Below the pieces are notes generated by a model that saw nothing but the letters and a program-made list of their open reading frames with translations, was not told the origin of the DNA and did not search any database. A stretch of DNA of 34,941 nt from Candidatus Latescibacterota bacterium (GTDB lineage: Bacteria > Latescibacterota > UBA2968 > UBA8231), in the NCBI GenBank assembly GCA_022820485.1, contig JAJEFJ010000099.1, positions 1 through 34,941 of the forward strand, written 5' to 3'. Of the stretch, positions 8,530-16,735 are shown one piece after another. The first letter of the stretch is position 1, and each line of letters starts with the position of its first letter. The translations under genes were made by a program, and so were the position numbers.

Positions 8530-9006
8530 CTAATCGTCCCGCCACTTGCAGTAGGGATTGCGCACGAGGTTGGCGTTGTAATAGCGCGGATCGTCCGATA
8601 CTTCGACGCCGGCCCAGGGTGGCTTCTCCACAATCTCATCCTGACTGCTCAGCTCGACTTCGGCGAGCACCAAGCCCTCGTTTTCGCCAGAGAATACGTC
8701 GATGGTCCAGACCTTGCCTGCCCAAGGCAAGGTGTAGCGCGTCTTTTCGATGAAGGGCCGTTGGCACAGGGTTGCTAGGATACTCTCGGCGTCTTGGCGC
8801 GGGATTTCGTATTCGTACTCGCGGCGCGATATGCCGCTAGTCGCCCCTTTGAGCGTGAGCACCGCTCGCTCGCCTTCAATGCGCACGCGCATCACGCCGC
8901 CGTCTTGGATGGGAATGTAGCCCTGCCGGAAGGCGACGCCCGCTAGCTGATCGAGGCAAGAGCGGTCGGTCACGAGGTACTTGCGCTCGATTTCCCAGGA
9001 CGTCAC
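8530..9006 (-). CDS. CYTH domain protein (triphosphate tunnel metalloenzyme)
   Basis: It is 158 aa, the usual size of a single-domain bacterial CYTH protein. The signature ExExK is near the N terminus (WEIERKYLV), and the tunnel-lining charged pairs follow (MRVRIEGERAVLTLKG, YEYEIP, FIEKTRYTL, LVLAEVELSS). Members hydrolyse inorganic tripolyphosphate or thiamine triphosphate, or act as class IV adenylate cyclases; substrate is not decidable here. The start is a GTG at 9006 whose last two bases are shared with the TGA of the upstream L7Ae-like gene (GTGA), so it is the last gene of a three-gene coupled operon. Confidence 0.85.
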   Translation of the reverse strand: MTSWEIERKYLVTDRSCLDQLAGVAFRQGYIPIQDGGVMRVRIEGERAVLTLKGATSGISRREYEYEIPRQDAESILATLCQRPFIEKTRYTLPWAGKVWTIDVFSGENEGLVLAEVELSSQDEIVEKPPWAGVEVSDDPRYYNANLVRNPYCKWRDD

Positions 9007-9332
9007 GATTCTTGCTCCTCTATGTGCTTGGCCAACCCACGGGCCAAATCGCCGTGCAAGACGCCGATTACTTGGGCATCCTCGCGGCCAAAACCCTGAG
9101 TCAGCACTTCCATTGCCTGTACTTGGAAGACGCGCGTCCCCCCGTGCTCCAAGCGAGCTAATTCGCGCAACGTCCGCTGCGCTAGGTCGCTGCTGGCAAA
9201 GACAAGAGCCAGCCCCTTGGCGCGGCGCACGGCCGACAGGCCGACGACCGTAGCCCCAGCGCGGCAGCCGATCCCCAAGAGCGCGGACAGTTGCGCAGTT
9301 GGGTCGAGGTGGGGTAGCTCTTGCTCAGACAA
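9003..9332 (-). CDS. L7Ae/YlxQ-like small RNA-binding protein
   Basis: It has the ribosomal L7Ae/L30e/YlxQ fold: QLSALLGIGCRAGATVVGLSAVRRAKGLALVFASSDLAQRTLRELARLE, i.e. the 'GlA.rAg....G...v...i..gk..lvlia.Das..t' pattern that binds kink-turn RNA. The start was moved to a TTG at 9332 (109 aa). An upstream ATG at 9386 is possible but adds an Arg-rich stretch overlapping the oxidoreductase gene by 62 nt. The TTG overlaps the last codons of that gene (TTGTCTGA), and its own TGA overlaps the CYTH GTG. YlxQ is usually found with nusA/infB; here it is away from that operon. Confidence 0.65.
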   Translation of the reverse strand: MSEQELPHLDPTAQLSALLGIGCRAGATVVGLSAVRRAKGLALVFASSDLAQRTLRELARLEHGGTRVFQVQAMEVLTQGFGREDAQVIGVLHGDLARGLAKHIEEQES

Positions 9333-10344
9333 AGGCTGGCGTGATGGGCACCGATCCGCGCGCCGCCGAAATGTTGGCTGCTTCAAGGACGCCGATTACC
9401 CGGCCCGCGGATTCAGAGGTAATGACGAGGTCGGCGCGGCCCCGCAAATGCGCGAAAACATTTTCGTAGTACGCGTCCCAATTGGACTCGGCAAAGGGCA
9501 CCTCAGTGCTCATCTGGCGGCCGTTGATCAGCGTCTTGACGAGGTACTTGCCGCCCGCGTCCTCGATCGCGCCCTGCGTGCCCAGCACCCGCCAGCGCGG
9601 CCGCGGACTCATCGACAGGTTGGACATGGTCAGGGTGACGGTGCAGCCGTTTTGAAAGCGCAGCGTGTACTCGGAGTGGTCCTCGTTGTCGTATTTTTTC
9701 CACGCGGGGTTTTTGACTTGATAGCCGCTGACCGAGGTGATTTTTTCCGGGACGATATTCAAAATCCAATCCGTAAAATGCGCGCCCCAGTCGTAGATGG
9801 CCCCGCCGGAGATTTTGCGGTTGGCGCGCCACCAAGTCCCCTGCTCGCCGTAGCCGTAAAATCCGGTCTCGATGCGGAAGACGGGACCGATGATTTGCTC
9901 TTTGAGAATTAGATCGCGCAGCACCACAAAGTCGCCGTCCCAGCGCCGGTTGTGAAACGTCGAGATCAGGACCTTGTTCTTTTTGGCCGCGGCCTGTATG
10001 CGCTTGACTTCGGCACTGGTAATGGCGAGGGGCTTCTCGCAGACTACGTGGACCCCGGCATTGAGGCACTGCACCGCTAGCTTGGCGTGCGTGTTGTGCG
10101 GGGTGATGATGGTTACCAAGTCCAAGTTTGCGTTCCGCAGCATGGCACCGACGCGGCCGTAGGTTTTGATGCCGGGAAAGTCCTCTTCCGCTACTTGACG
10201 CCGCTCGGGATCTAGCTCGCAAACAGCGGCCACTTCCACGCCCTCGTTTTTGGCCATGGAGGTCAAGTGCAACTGACCCATGTTGAACGCGCTGCTATAG
10301 CCTATAACACCTACGCGGAAGTGCTCCTGTTTTTTTGCTGCCAC
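9325..10344 (-). CDS. Gfo/Idh/MocA family NAD(P)-dependent oxidoreductase
   Basis: It is 339 aa, the full length of the family. The N-terminal Rossmann domain begins RVGVIGYSSAFNMGQLHL and has AAVCELDPERR. The family signature is EKPLAIT, carrying the catalytic/cofactor lysine. The C-terminal beta-sheet domain binds a sugar or polyol (GGAIYDWGAHFTDWILNI, with a His-containing DWGAH motif). Typical reactions are dehydrogenation of inositols, glucose-fructose exchange or related sugar oxidations; substrate is unknown. It has no signal peptide and is therefore cytoplasmic. It is the first gene of the coupled operon with the L7Ae-like and CYTH genes, an association with no obvious metabolic logic. 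Confidence 0.9.
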   Translation of the reverse strand: MAAKKQEHFRVGVIGYSSAFNMGQLHLTSMAKNEGVEVAAVCELDPERRQVAEEDFPGIKTYGRVGAMLRNANLDLVTIITPHNTHAKLAVQCLNAGVHVVCEKPLAITSAEVKRIQAAAKKNKVLISTFHNRRWDGDFVVLRDLILKEQIIGPVFRIETGFYGYGEQGTWWRANRKISGGAIYDWGAHFTDWILNIVPEKITSVSGYQVKNPAWKKYDNEDHSEYTLRFQNGCTVTLTMSNLSMSPRPRWRVLGTQGAIEDAGGKYLVKTLINGRQMSTEVPFAESNWDAYYENVFAHLRGRADLVITSESAGRVIGVLEAANISAARGSVPITPAFV

Positions 10345-10401
10345 AATGTGCTCCTCTGTTTAAGGGGTTTGAAGCCGCGAATCTGCAAAATGCCGCTGTG
10401 C

Positions 10402-10427
10402 GCGTCAATGCGGCTGGTTTGTCCGCG
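10402..10427. repeat. 26-bp direct repeat, left copy
   Basis: Begins GCGTCAATGCGGC and ends GGTTTGTCCGCG. It matches 11351-11376 in 25 of 26 positions in the same orientation. The pair brackets the toxin/immunity-like genes and their terminator. Confidence 0.8.
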
Positions 10428-10484
10428 CCCCGGGCCGAATCCGTAGCCGCTGGCTAGATGCGGAAGCCCACACTGCCAGAATAC

Positions 10485-10517
10485 ATAAGAAAGCCCCGAT
10501 ACTGAAGTACCGGGGCT
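10485..10517 (-). terminator. Intrinsic terminator of the toxin/immunity-like operon
   Basis: Hairpin at 10492-10517: AGCCCCG plus TAC paired with GTA plus CGGGGCT. There is one A/C mismatch and a TGAA tetraloop (11-bp stem). Read on the minus strand it is followed by TTTCTTAT, a moderate U tract. It lies about 50 nt after the stop of the 111-aa gene. On the plus strand no T run follows. Confidence 0.7.
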
Positions 10518-10567
10518 GTGGCGAAATTCCGCTTGGCGACCACTGACCGAGGTCCGCGCTCTTTATA

Positions 10568-10903
10568 TCAAACAGTTTCTGATGCAGCAGCAAGTTGATG
10601 GTTGACAACCTGCCAGAACGCGACAATCGCTCTTTTTTTTCCGTCAAAAAAATCCTCAAAAAAACCTACTGCATTTAACGGCAATGGATAGGCATAACGC
10701 TCGCCATCTTCGCCAATCTCTGCGACCCAATCGTCAGGTTCTGTAGAATCGACCACCTCAAACAACGAAGCATTATAGAGAAAGGGCCTGCCTGCGTCGT
10801 TCAAAATTCTAAAGTCATCGGCTTCTATCCCAATTACGACATAATGTTGATTGGGTGTGAGATCGGGATATGCAGTATTTTGTTTTCTAAATTGGACAAT
10901 CAT
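10568..10903 (-). CDS. Putative immunity/antitoxin protein (111 aa)
   Basis: Family not firmly recognised. It is a small acidic protein with VVIGIEADDFRILNDAGRPFLY, then a DWVAEIGEDGERYAYP segment and a FFEDFFDGKKRAIVAFW tail. The style (acidic, compact, 'yxViGIeaddyRiindxGrPxLY') resembles immunity proteins encoded next to polymorphic toxins. Its ATG overlaps the stop of the upstream 84-aa gene (ATGA), and a terminator follows, so the pair forms a closed two-gene operon. The immunity role is inferred from coupling and composition, not from a known homologue. Confidence 0.5.
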   Translation of the reverse strand: MIVQFRKQNTAYPDLTPNQHYVVIGIEADDFRILNDAGRPFLYNASLFEVVDSTEPDDWVAEIGEDGERYAYPLPLNAVGFFEDFFDGKKRAIVAFWQVVNHQLAAASETV

Positions 10904-11154
10904 AGCGGATTAACTCGTTTTTGCTTCAACTCAATGCGACCGATATCGGGATGTTCGTACCAGTGAATTTCGTATTGATGACCGGAAATTTCAAAGCGAG
11001 GGCTGCTCTTTTTGACCCATCTCGATGCGCGACCACCATAAGTATGAACCAAACGTTGAACATCGCGAATGCGGTTGCCTTTGGCGATCACTCGAGATTG
11101 TGCAATCTGTTTTGATGTCAGTTCAAGAATCTCATCGACCCTTTCTTTTGGCAC
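10900..11154 (-). CDS. Stand-alone polymorphic-toxin-like C-terminal domain (84 aa)
   Basis: Short basic protein with RIRDVQRLVHTYGGRASRWVKKSS, then HQYEIHWYEHPDIGRIELKQK. The pattern 'N-R-(I/V)-R-D-V-x-R-L-V-x-x-Y-G-G ... W-x-K-(K/V) ... HWYE ... G-R-x-E-x-K-x-K' is one I associate with the C-terminal toxin modules of RHS/CDI-type polymorphic toxins, which are usually fused to long delivery proteins. Here it stands alone with its own ATG and no delivery domain or signal peptide. It therefore behaves like a toxin-antitoxin toxin or a detached tip. The chemistry is unknown; a nuclease is plausible from the conserved His, Glu and Lys. The first gene of the pair is this one, coupled to the 111-aa gene. 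Confidence 0.5.
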   Translation of the reverse strand: MPKERVDEILELTSKQIAQSRVIAKGNRIRDVQRLVHTYGGRASRWVKKSSPRFEISGHQYEIHWYEHPDIGRIELKQKRVNPL

Positions 11155-11444
11155 GAGCGAGTACTACATAGCCGAATTTTTACATATTGTCAAGAAGGTT
11201 CTGGCAGGACATAGGCGATCACCGACTGGCTGTTGAGCGGATTGGGCGCGTTCGGCTGCAATTGTGGGCTATCGGGGAATTCGCTCAACGCCTCGGCTGT
11301 CGTTGCGAGCCGCCCACCGATAGCTGCTCCATGCCCTGTTGTCCTGTTGTGCGTCAATGCGGCGGGTTTGTCCGCGTCCTAGTCTTTTAATATGTTGAAC
11401 GGAACGAAATTGTCCTCTACGCAGTTAAAACCCTTCATAGACAA
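11155..11444. other. Intergenic stretch between the toxin-like gene and the CPBP gene
   Basis: This 290-bp stretch holds the right copy of the 26-bp direct repeat (11351-11376) and a loose inverted pair (CTATCGG near 11269, CCGATAG near 11319). No ORF with recognisable coding character was seen on either strand. It must contain the promoters of the toxin-like operon (minus) and possibly of the CPBP gene (plus). An A/T-rich patch (TTTTAATATGTTGAAC) lies near 11385-11400. Confidence 0.5.
11351..11376. repeat. 26-bp direct repeat, right copy
   Basis: The 25/26 match to 10402-10427, 949 bp away. The only difference is T versus G at position 14. Confidence 0.8.
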
Positions 11445-14400
11445 ATGGAAATAAAATTAACAAGAAAAGACCTCGCCTTCATCGGCGGCTGCGTGCTCAT
11501 GGCCGCCGTTAGTTTGGCCGTTGGAGTTCACTACTTCTACCAGGCTTTTCCCGAAGCCTCAATCGACTTTCGCGTCACCCGCGACGAGGCCAAAGAGCAG
11601 GCGGCCGATTTTATCGCCGCTCGCGGCTTTGATCTGGCCGACTATCGCCACAGCGCCATTTTCCTCTACGACAACGATACCAAGACCTTTCTCGAACGCG
11701 AGTTGGGTCTGGAGGGGGCCACGCAGGTCATTGGCAATCCCGTGCAGTTGTGGCGCTGGAGCAATCGCTGGGTGCGGGAGCTGGAAAAGGAGGAGTTTCA
11801 AGCCACGGTTACAACTGCTGGCAAACTCGTCAGCTTTAGCCATCTCATTGAGGAAGAAGCGCCCGGCGCGAGCCTCGAAGAAGCCGAAGCCCGCGGCTTG
11901 GCCGAGACCTTTCTCACCGCTGAGCTTGGCCGCGATCTCGCCGCGCTCGAATTCGTAGAGGCGCAGGCTCAGGAGCGACCCAACCGCATCGACTACACCT
12001 TTAGCTGGAAGTTGCGCGACTTTGCCGTTGGCGAGGCCCACTACCGCTTCTACGTGCGCCTGCAAGGCGACCAGATCGGCGGCTTTGGCGAGTATCTCAA
12101 AATTCCCGAGGCGTGGGAGCGCGACTTCGCCGAGTTGCGGTCGCACAATGAGACCACGGGCTTGGTGGCTGGGACTTTGCTCATCCTGACCATACTGGCG
12201 ATGCTGGTCTCGTTCTTTAGCGGGGTCCGCGCCCGAGACATCCGCTGGAAAACCGCCGCGATCTTTGGGGCTATCGCCGCGGTTCTGACGCTGTTGGCCG
12301 AACTCAACAATCTGCCGCTGACAGCGTTTAGCTACGACACCACCGATACATACGGGTCTTTTCTGACGAGACAGTTGCTCAACAGTCTGTTCGCTGCTGC
12401 TGCCCAAGGTATCCTCATCTTCTTTCTCACCGCGGCGGCTGAGCCTTTATATCGACGTTACTACGCGAACCAAATCCAGATCGGGGGCCAGTTTACGCCA
12501 GCGGGCCTGCGCACCAAGCGCTTTCTCCTCGGCACCATTCTCGGCTTGGCTATGACCCCCGCCTTCTTGGCCTACCAGGTGCTCTTTTACATCACAGCCG
12601 AACAGTTGGTCGGCGCTTGGGGTCCGGCGTACATTCCCTACAGCGAGATGGTCAACACGTATATCCCGTGGATCATGGTGCTGTTGATAGGCTTTATGCC
12701 CGCGGTCTCCGAGGAGTTCATGTCTCGGGCGTTTTCGATTCCCTTCTTGCACAAATACCTCAAGTTCCGCTGGGTTGCGGTCGTCATCGCGGGCCTTATA
12801 TGGGGATTTGCTCATGCCAACTACCCGCAGCAGCCCTTTTACATTCGCGGCATTGAGGTGGGTATCGCCGGTATTGTAGTTGGCTATATCTTCCTCCGCT
12901 TTGGGATTCTTGCCCCTCTCGTGTGGCACTATACGATTGACGCCCTGTACACGTCCCTAATCCTCTTCCGCTCTTCCAATAGCTACTTCGTCGTTTCAGC
13001 GGCTTTGTCGGCGGGTCTGATGCTCCTGCCCTTGGCGGTGGCTCTCGTCCTCTACTTGCGGCAGCGCCGCTTCGCCGACCCAGCGCCTTTGCTCAACAAA
13101 AGCGCTGCATCCCCCGCCTCGGAAGCGGTCGCGGACGAGCCTACAGCGCAACAGCCCGCCGACCCAGCTCCCACGTTTGCCTATGCCCCGTTGTCCAAGC
13201 GACGTATAGGTTGGGCCGCTGCGGTGGTAGTGATCTCGCTCGGTTTTTTCGCCCTCGAATACGAGAAGCCGCTCGACTTTGTGGATGTCCGCCTGACTCG
13301 GGGCGAGGCCGAGGCCAAGGCCGTTGAGCATCTAGCGGCGACTGGCGCGGACCCCTCAGCGTATGAGGTGGTCACCTACTATCAAAATCAGCCGAACACT
13401 ATGGCGATCCGGTACATCCTAGAGCGCGACTCAGTGGCCGTGGTCAATCGCCTATACCAAGAAGATCTGTTGGCTAGCTTGTGGGTGACGCGCTTTTTCC
13501 GCTACGAAGAAAAGGAGGAATACAGCGTTGCCGTCCATCCAGAAGACGGCTCCCTCTACAGCATAAACCACCTGCTGGCCGAAGAGGCCGAGGGTGCCGA
13601 TCTCGAGGAGGCACAAGCTCAGGCAATAGCTGTCGAGCATCTGCGCACCTACGGCTTTGACGTCGGGCAATTGGAGCTCAAGGAATCCTCGTCGGAAAAG
13701 CTGCCCAATCGCCGCGACCACCGTTTTGTTTTCGAAGCTGTCGAGGGCGACCCGCGCAACGTCGATGAGCTGCGCTATCGAGTGCGGGTCAACGTTGCCG
13801 GCGACGAGCCGGTTTCTGTCTATCGCTTCCTCAAAGTGCCCGAGGATTGGCGACGCGAGCGCCAGGAGAGTACCACGCTCAAGACCGCGCTTTCTGGTCT
13901 GCTTATAGTTTTAATTGCCGCGGTGGTGATCCACGGTTTGTGGCTGCTCGTGCGCCGCGTGCGGAACGAGGGCATAGTTTGGTCTCCGCTGATCAAAATC
14001 GCCGCGATTGGTGCGGCCTTCTTCTTACTCGACTTTCTCAATGGCCTGTCGGTTGTCGAACGCGCCTATGACACCCGATTCACGCTGTCGATTTTTACCA
14101 TTACTCAGATACTTAGCTTCGTTTTGGGCAGCTTGGGGGTCGGCTTGATGATTGTCGCGGCCCTCGGCTTGGCCACTAGCCTCTATCCAGACTGGCCGGC
14201 GCGTCTGCGGGCTGCGCGGCGCGTGCCCGAATTCCGCGACGCGGTCGTCGGGGTCGCGTTGGTCCTCGTCGCCAGAGAGGCATGGCAGCACTTGCGCGGC
14301 TATGTAGAGAGCCGATTTATTGCCTCCGACCCGAGTCTTGGCTTTGGGCTACCTTCTGGATTGGACCAGTACTTGCCCTTTTGGAGTTCTCTGTCCAATG

Positions 14401-14798
14401 GCGTAGTGGGAGCTATCTCCGTCCCGATTGTCGCCGGCTTGGTGCTCTACTATAGCCGCGTCGTTATAAAAAAGAGGCTTTACGCGGTCGTGGCGGGCTT
14501 GGGGGTAGGCTTGATTATGTCCGGTGGCAACGCCGTTCACTTCGACGAGTTCCTCTTTGAGTTGTTGACGTTTGCCACCAGCGTTGGCTTCGTCGTCGCT
14601 GCAATCGTCTTGCTCTTGCGGAACAACCTCATCGCCTACGTGTTACTGGGGTTTATCTCGGTACTCTCGGACGTCAAGAGCCTCGGCGCGCTGTCTGCGC
14701 CAGCCTATCAGTTGCAAGCTGGCATTCTGTTGCTGCTGGTTCTCGTGGTCATCTTCTGCCTGTGGTGGCGTTTGGGCGCTGAGCGCGAGGCGTCCTAG
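11445..14798 (+). CDS. CPBP (CAAX/bacteriocin-processing) intramembrane metalloprotease, tandemly duplicated
   Basis: It is 1117 aa, several times longer than a normal CPBP protease (~250-300 aa). Each half has an N-terminal membrane helix, an extracytoplasmic PepSY-like region (DEAKEQAADFIAARGFD in half 1, GEAEAKAVEHLAATGAD near residue 620 in half 2), a second helix, then a multi-helix membrane domain. Half 1 has the complete active site: EEFMSR (E423/E424), FAHANYPQQP (H457) and HYTIDAL (H495), the metal-binding set of Abi/CPBP proteases. Half 2 aligns in layout, but the corresponding places read GNAVHF and RNNLIAYVLLGF, with no EExxxR, so it is probably catalytically dead. Substrate is unknown. 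The metallophosphoesterase gene follows 9 nt later, probably in the same operon. Confidence 0.85.
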   Translation: MEIKLTRKDLAFIGGCVLMAAVSLAVGVHYFYQAFPEASIDFRVTRDEAKEQAADFIAARGFDLADYRHSAIFLYDNDTKTFLERELGLEGATQVIGNPVQLWRWSNRWVRELEKEEFQATVTTAGKLVSFSHLIEEEAPGASLEEAEARGLAETFLTAELGRDLAALEFVEAQAQERPNRIDYTFSWKLRDFAVGEAHYRFYVRLQGDQIGGFGEYLKIPEAWERDFAELRSHNETTGLVAGTLLILTILAMLVSFFSGVRARDIRWKTAAIFGAIAAVLTLLAELNNLPLTAFSYDTTDTYGSFLTRQLLNSLFAAAAQGILIFFLTAAAEPLYRRYYANQIQIGGQFTPAGLRTKRFLLGTILGLAMTPAFLAYQVLFYITAEQLVGAWGPAYIPYSEMVNTYIPWIMVLLIGFMPAVSEEFMSRAFSIPFLHKYLKFRWVAVVIAGLIWGFAHANYPQQPFYIRGIEVGIAGIVVGYIFLRFGILAPLVWHYTIDALYTSLILFRSSNSYFVVSAALSAGLMLLPLAVALVLYLRQRRFADPAPLLNKSAASPASEAVADEPTAQQPADPAPTFAYAPLSKRRIGWAAAVVVISLGFFALEYEKPLDFVDVRLTRGEAEAKAVEHLAATGADPSAYEVVTYYQNQPNTMAIRYILERDSVAVVNRLYQEDLLASLWVTRFFRYEEKEEYSVAVHPEDGSLYSINHLLAEEAEGADLEEAQAQAIAVEHLRTYGFDVGQLELKESSSEKLPNRRDHRFVFEAVEGDPRNVDELRYRVRVNVAGDEPVSVYRFLKVPEDWRRERQESTTLKTALSGLLIVLIAAVVIHGLWLLVRRVRNEGIVWSPLIKIAAIGAAFFLLDFLNGLSVVERAYDTRFTLSIFTITQILSFVLGSLGVGLMIVAALGLATSLYPDWPARLRAARRVPEFRDAVVGVALVLVAREAWQHLRGYVESRFIASDPSLGFGLPSGLDQYLPFWSSLSNGVVGAISVPIVAGLVLYYSRVVIKKRLYAVVAGLGVGLIMSGGNAVHFDEFLFELLTFATSVGFVVAAIVLLLRNNLIAYVLLGFISVLSDVKSLGALSAPAYQLQAGILLLLVLVVIFCLWWRLGAEREAS

Positions 14799-14807
14799 AC
14801 GCGGGTG

Positions 14808-15758
14808 ATGGAGTTTATTTTTTACGCGGCCCTGCTGATGACGCCGGTCGTCTTGGGCGTTTTGCTCTACGACCGCTTGCGGCAAGGGGGGACGGAAGAG
14901 CCTAGTTCGTTTGAACGGCGGCGCTTTCTCAGCCGCGGCCTCGCTGTGGTGCCCGCTCTTGGGGCGGTGGGCGTCAGCCACGGGATCTACACCTCCTACA
15001 CTCGCACGCGGATGCCTGTGGTGCCGCTCCGCTATCCCGACCTGCCCGCCGAGTTAGAGGGCTTGAAGATCCTCCATCTCAGCGACATGCACATTGGGCC
15101 GTACGTCCAGCTCGCCGACCTCGAAGCCCTGCTCGTGCGCGCGGTTCAAGCCGCACCGGACTTGATAGCGATCACCGGCGATATCTGCGATCACAATCCG
15201 GATTACTTGGCGACTTTGCGCCTGCTCGAAAGCGTGCCGACTCGGCTTGGGACCTACGCCAGCTTGGGCAACCACGAGTACATGCGCGGCATCCGCCGCA
15301 TTCGTCGGTACTTTGACCAGACTGCGATTCCCTTGCTCGTGAACGAAGGGCTAGCGGTGCCGGTGGGCGCGGCGACTCTGTACCTCGGCGGGGTTGACGA
15401 CCCGCGTTTCCTGCGCAGCCCGGCGTCCTACGCGCAACTCCGCAACTCAGTGGAACAGGCCGTAAGCGCGTCGCCGAGCGATGCCTTTACTGCGTTGCTG
15501 AGTCACCGCTCGCAAGCCCTCGATTACGCCGCGCCGCTCGGCGGCACTGACTTGATTTTGGCCGGTCACACGCATGGCTTTCAGCTAGGCTTGGCCGGGC
15601 GCAGCTTTTTTGAGCCGTTCTTTCCCGAGCGCTATATCTGGGGGCACTACGAAAAGGGAACTACTCAGCTTTACACTACGGCCGGCGTTGGGCACTGGCT
15701 GCCCTTCCGCTTCGGCTGCCCGCCCGAGGCCCCGATCATCACCCTGCACCGAGCGTAG
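14808..15758 (+). CDS. Membrane-associated metallophosphoesterase (YkuE/YaeI-like)
   Basis: Calcineurin-like phosphoesterase of 316 aa. The N-terminal hydrophobic helix (residues 5-20) is followed by ERRRFLSRG and another hydrophobic stretch. It is therefore membrane-anchored, with the catalytic domain probably outside, and the RRRFL motif may be read as a Tat-like signal. Metal ligands are all present: HLSDMH (D93, H95), TGDICDHN, LGNHEY, a second-site His in LLSHRS, and GHTHGF. YkuE/YaeI relatives act on phospholipid or UDP-diacylglucosamine-like substrates; the substrate here is unknown. The ATG at 14808 was preferred over the GTG immediately before it. It lies 9 nt after the CPBP protease stop. 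Confidence 0.88.
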   Translation: MEFIFYAALLMTPVVLGVLLYDRLRQGGTEEPSSFERRRFLSRGLAVVPALGAVGVSHGIYTSYTRTRMPVVPLRYPDLPAELEGLKILHLSDMHIGPYVQLADLEALLVRAVQAAPDLIAITGDICDHNPDYLATLRLLESVPTRLGTYASLGNHEYMRGIRRIRRYFDQTAIPLLVNEGLAVPVGAATLYLGGVDDPRFLRSPASYAQLRNSVEQAVSASPSDAFTALLSHRSQALDYAAPLGGTDLILAGHTHGFQLGLAGRSFFEPFFPERYIWGHYEKGTTQLYTTAGVGHWLPFRFGCPPEAPIITLHRA

Positions 15759-15826
15759 GGGGGGTTGCCCTCGTTCCGAACAGCACGAGGAATGTTAAAA
15801 ATGCCTCTTAGCGAAAGGAAACTATC

Positions 15827-16525
15827 ATGCGCATACTCGTAACTGGCGCGGCCGGTAGCGTCGGCTCTAACGTGGCCCGCGGCCTCAAGGAGCGCCACGA
15901 GGTGCGCGGTCACGACCGCGTGCCCATGCCCGATCTCACGGATACCGTCGTCTCTGACCTCACCGACTTTGACTCTGTGCTAGAGGCTACTCGCGGTGTG
16001 GACGCCATTGCCCACATTGGGGGCCTGCCCGGCGGCAACGAGTGGGAGCCCATGCTGCAGAGCAACTTCATCGGCACGTACAACGTCTTTGAGGCCGCGC
16101 GCCAAAACGGCGTCAAGCGCGTCGCCTATGCCAGCCGCGCCGGGGTCTTAACGCTCTATCCGCGCAGCATCCGCCGCACGGTCGATATGACTACCACCCC
16201 GGTGGGTATCTACACGGTCAGCAAGATCTTCGGCGAGGGTCTGGCCCACTCTTTTGCCCATCAGCACGACATGGAATTCGTCTGCGTGCGCATCGGCAAT
16301 TTCAACCTCAAGCGCGACCAACCCGAACATCCGCACCATCTCAGCCACGGCGATTGCGTGCGGGTGTTTGAGCAGGCGCTGATCCATCCGGGTGTCAAGT
16401 TTGAAATCGTCTTTGGGGTGTCGGGCAGCAACTGGCCGCTCTACGATGTCGAGCATGGGAAAAAGGCGATTGGGTACGAGCCGCAGGATTATTCGGAGGT
16501 GCCGGAAGAGGAGTGGGGGAGGTAG
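15827..16525 (+). CDS. NAD-dependent epimerase/dehydrogenase (uronate dehydrogenase-like SDR)
   Basis: Extended/atypical SDR with the cofactor motif TGAAGSVGSN at the N terminus and the catalytic YTVSK (Y129, K133). It is 232 aa, shorter than most relatives (uronate dehydrogenases ~265 aa), but the C terminus looks natural (GYEPQDYSEVPEEEW). The start has GAAAGGA upstream. The likely activity is NAD-linked oxidation or epimerisation of a sugar or uronate. Its last 26 codons recur in diverged form at 19024-19104, next to the second copy of the downstream module, so this gene marks the left border of a repeated segment. Confidence 0.85.
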   Translation: MRILVTGAAGSVGSNVARGLKERHEVRGHDRVPMPDLTDTVVSDLTDFDSVLEATRGVDAIAHIGGLPGGNEWEPMLQSNFIGTYNVFEAARQNGVKRVAYASRAGVLTLYPRSIRRTVDMTTTPVGIYTVSKIFGEGLAHSFAHQHDMEFVCVRIGNFNLKRDQPEHPHHLSHGDCVRVFEQALIHPGVKFEIVFGVSGSNWPLYDVEHGKKAIGYEPQDYSEVPEEEWGR

Positions 16526-16606
16526 GGACGTCGGACGACCGATGAGATGCCGACGGCGGTAAAGCGCATTGGAACATTTGGGCCTGAGACGATGGGGCAC
16601 TTTTGC

Positions 16607-16634
16607 TTGACAGCCCGTGAGTCCCCGGTACATT
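16607..16634 (+). promoter_or_regulatory. Sigma70-type promoter of module copy 1
   Basis: TTGACA (16607-16612), 16-bp spacer, TACATT (16629-16634). The same boxes and spacing occur at 19186-19213 upstream of copy 2, which supports function. The predicted 5' UTR is about 95 nt. Confidence 0.75.
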
Positions 16635-16662
16635 TCACAACATCACTAAAAAGCGACATTAG

Positions 16663-16691
16663 GTGGGTACCTCTGCAATGGAGATACCCGC
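16663..16691 (+). promoter_or_regulatory. 5'-UTR hairpin of module copy 1
   Basis: Arms GTGGGTACCTC and GAGATACCCGC with a 7-nt loop; one C/A mismatch and one G-U pair. It is followed by CTAAAAACA, not a T tract, so it is not a standard plus-strand terminator. The equivalent hairpin at 19240-19268 is perfect. Confidence 0.65.
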
Positions 16692-16735
16692 CTAAAAACA
16701 TGCAATCGGACGTTACAAGTAGTTAGAAGAACGAT

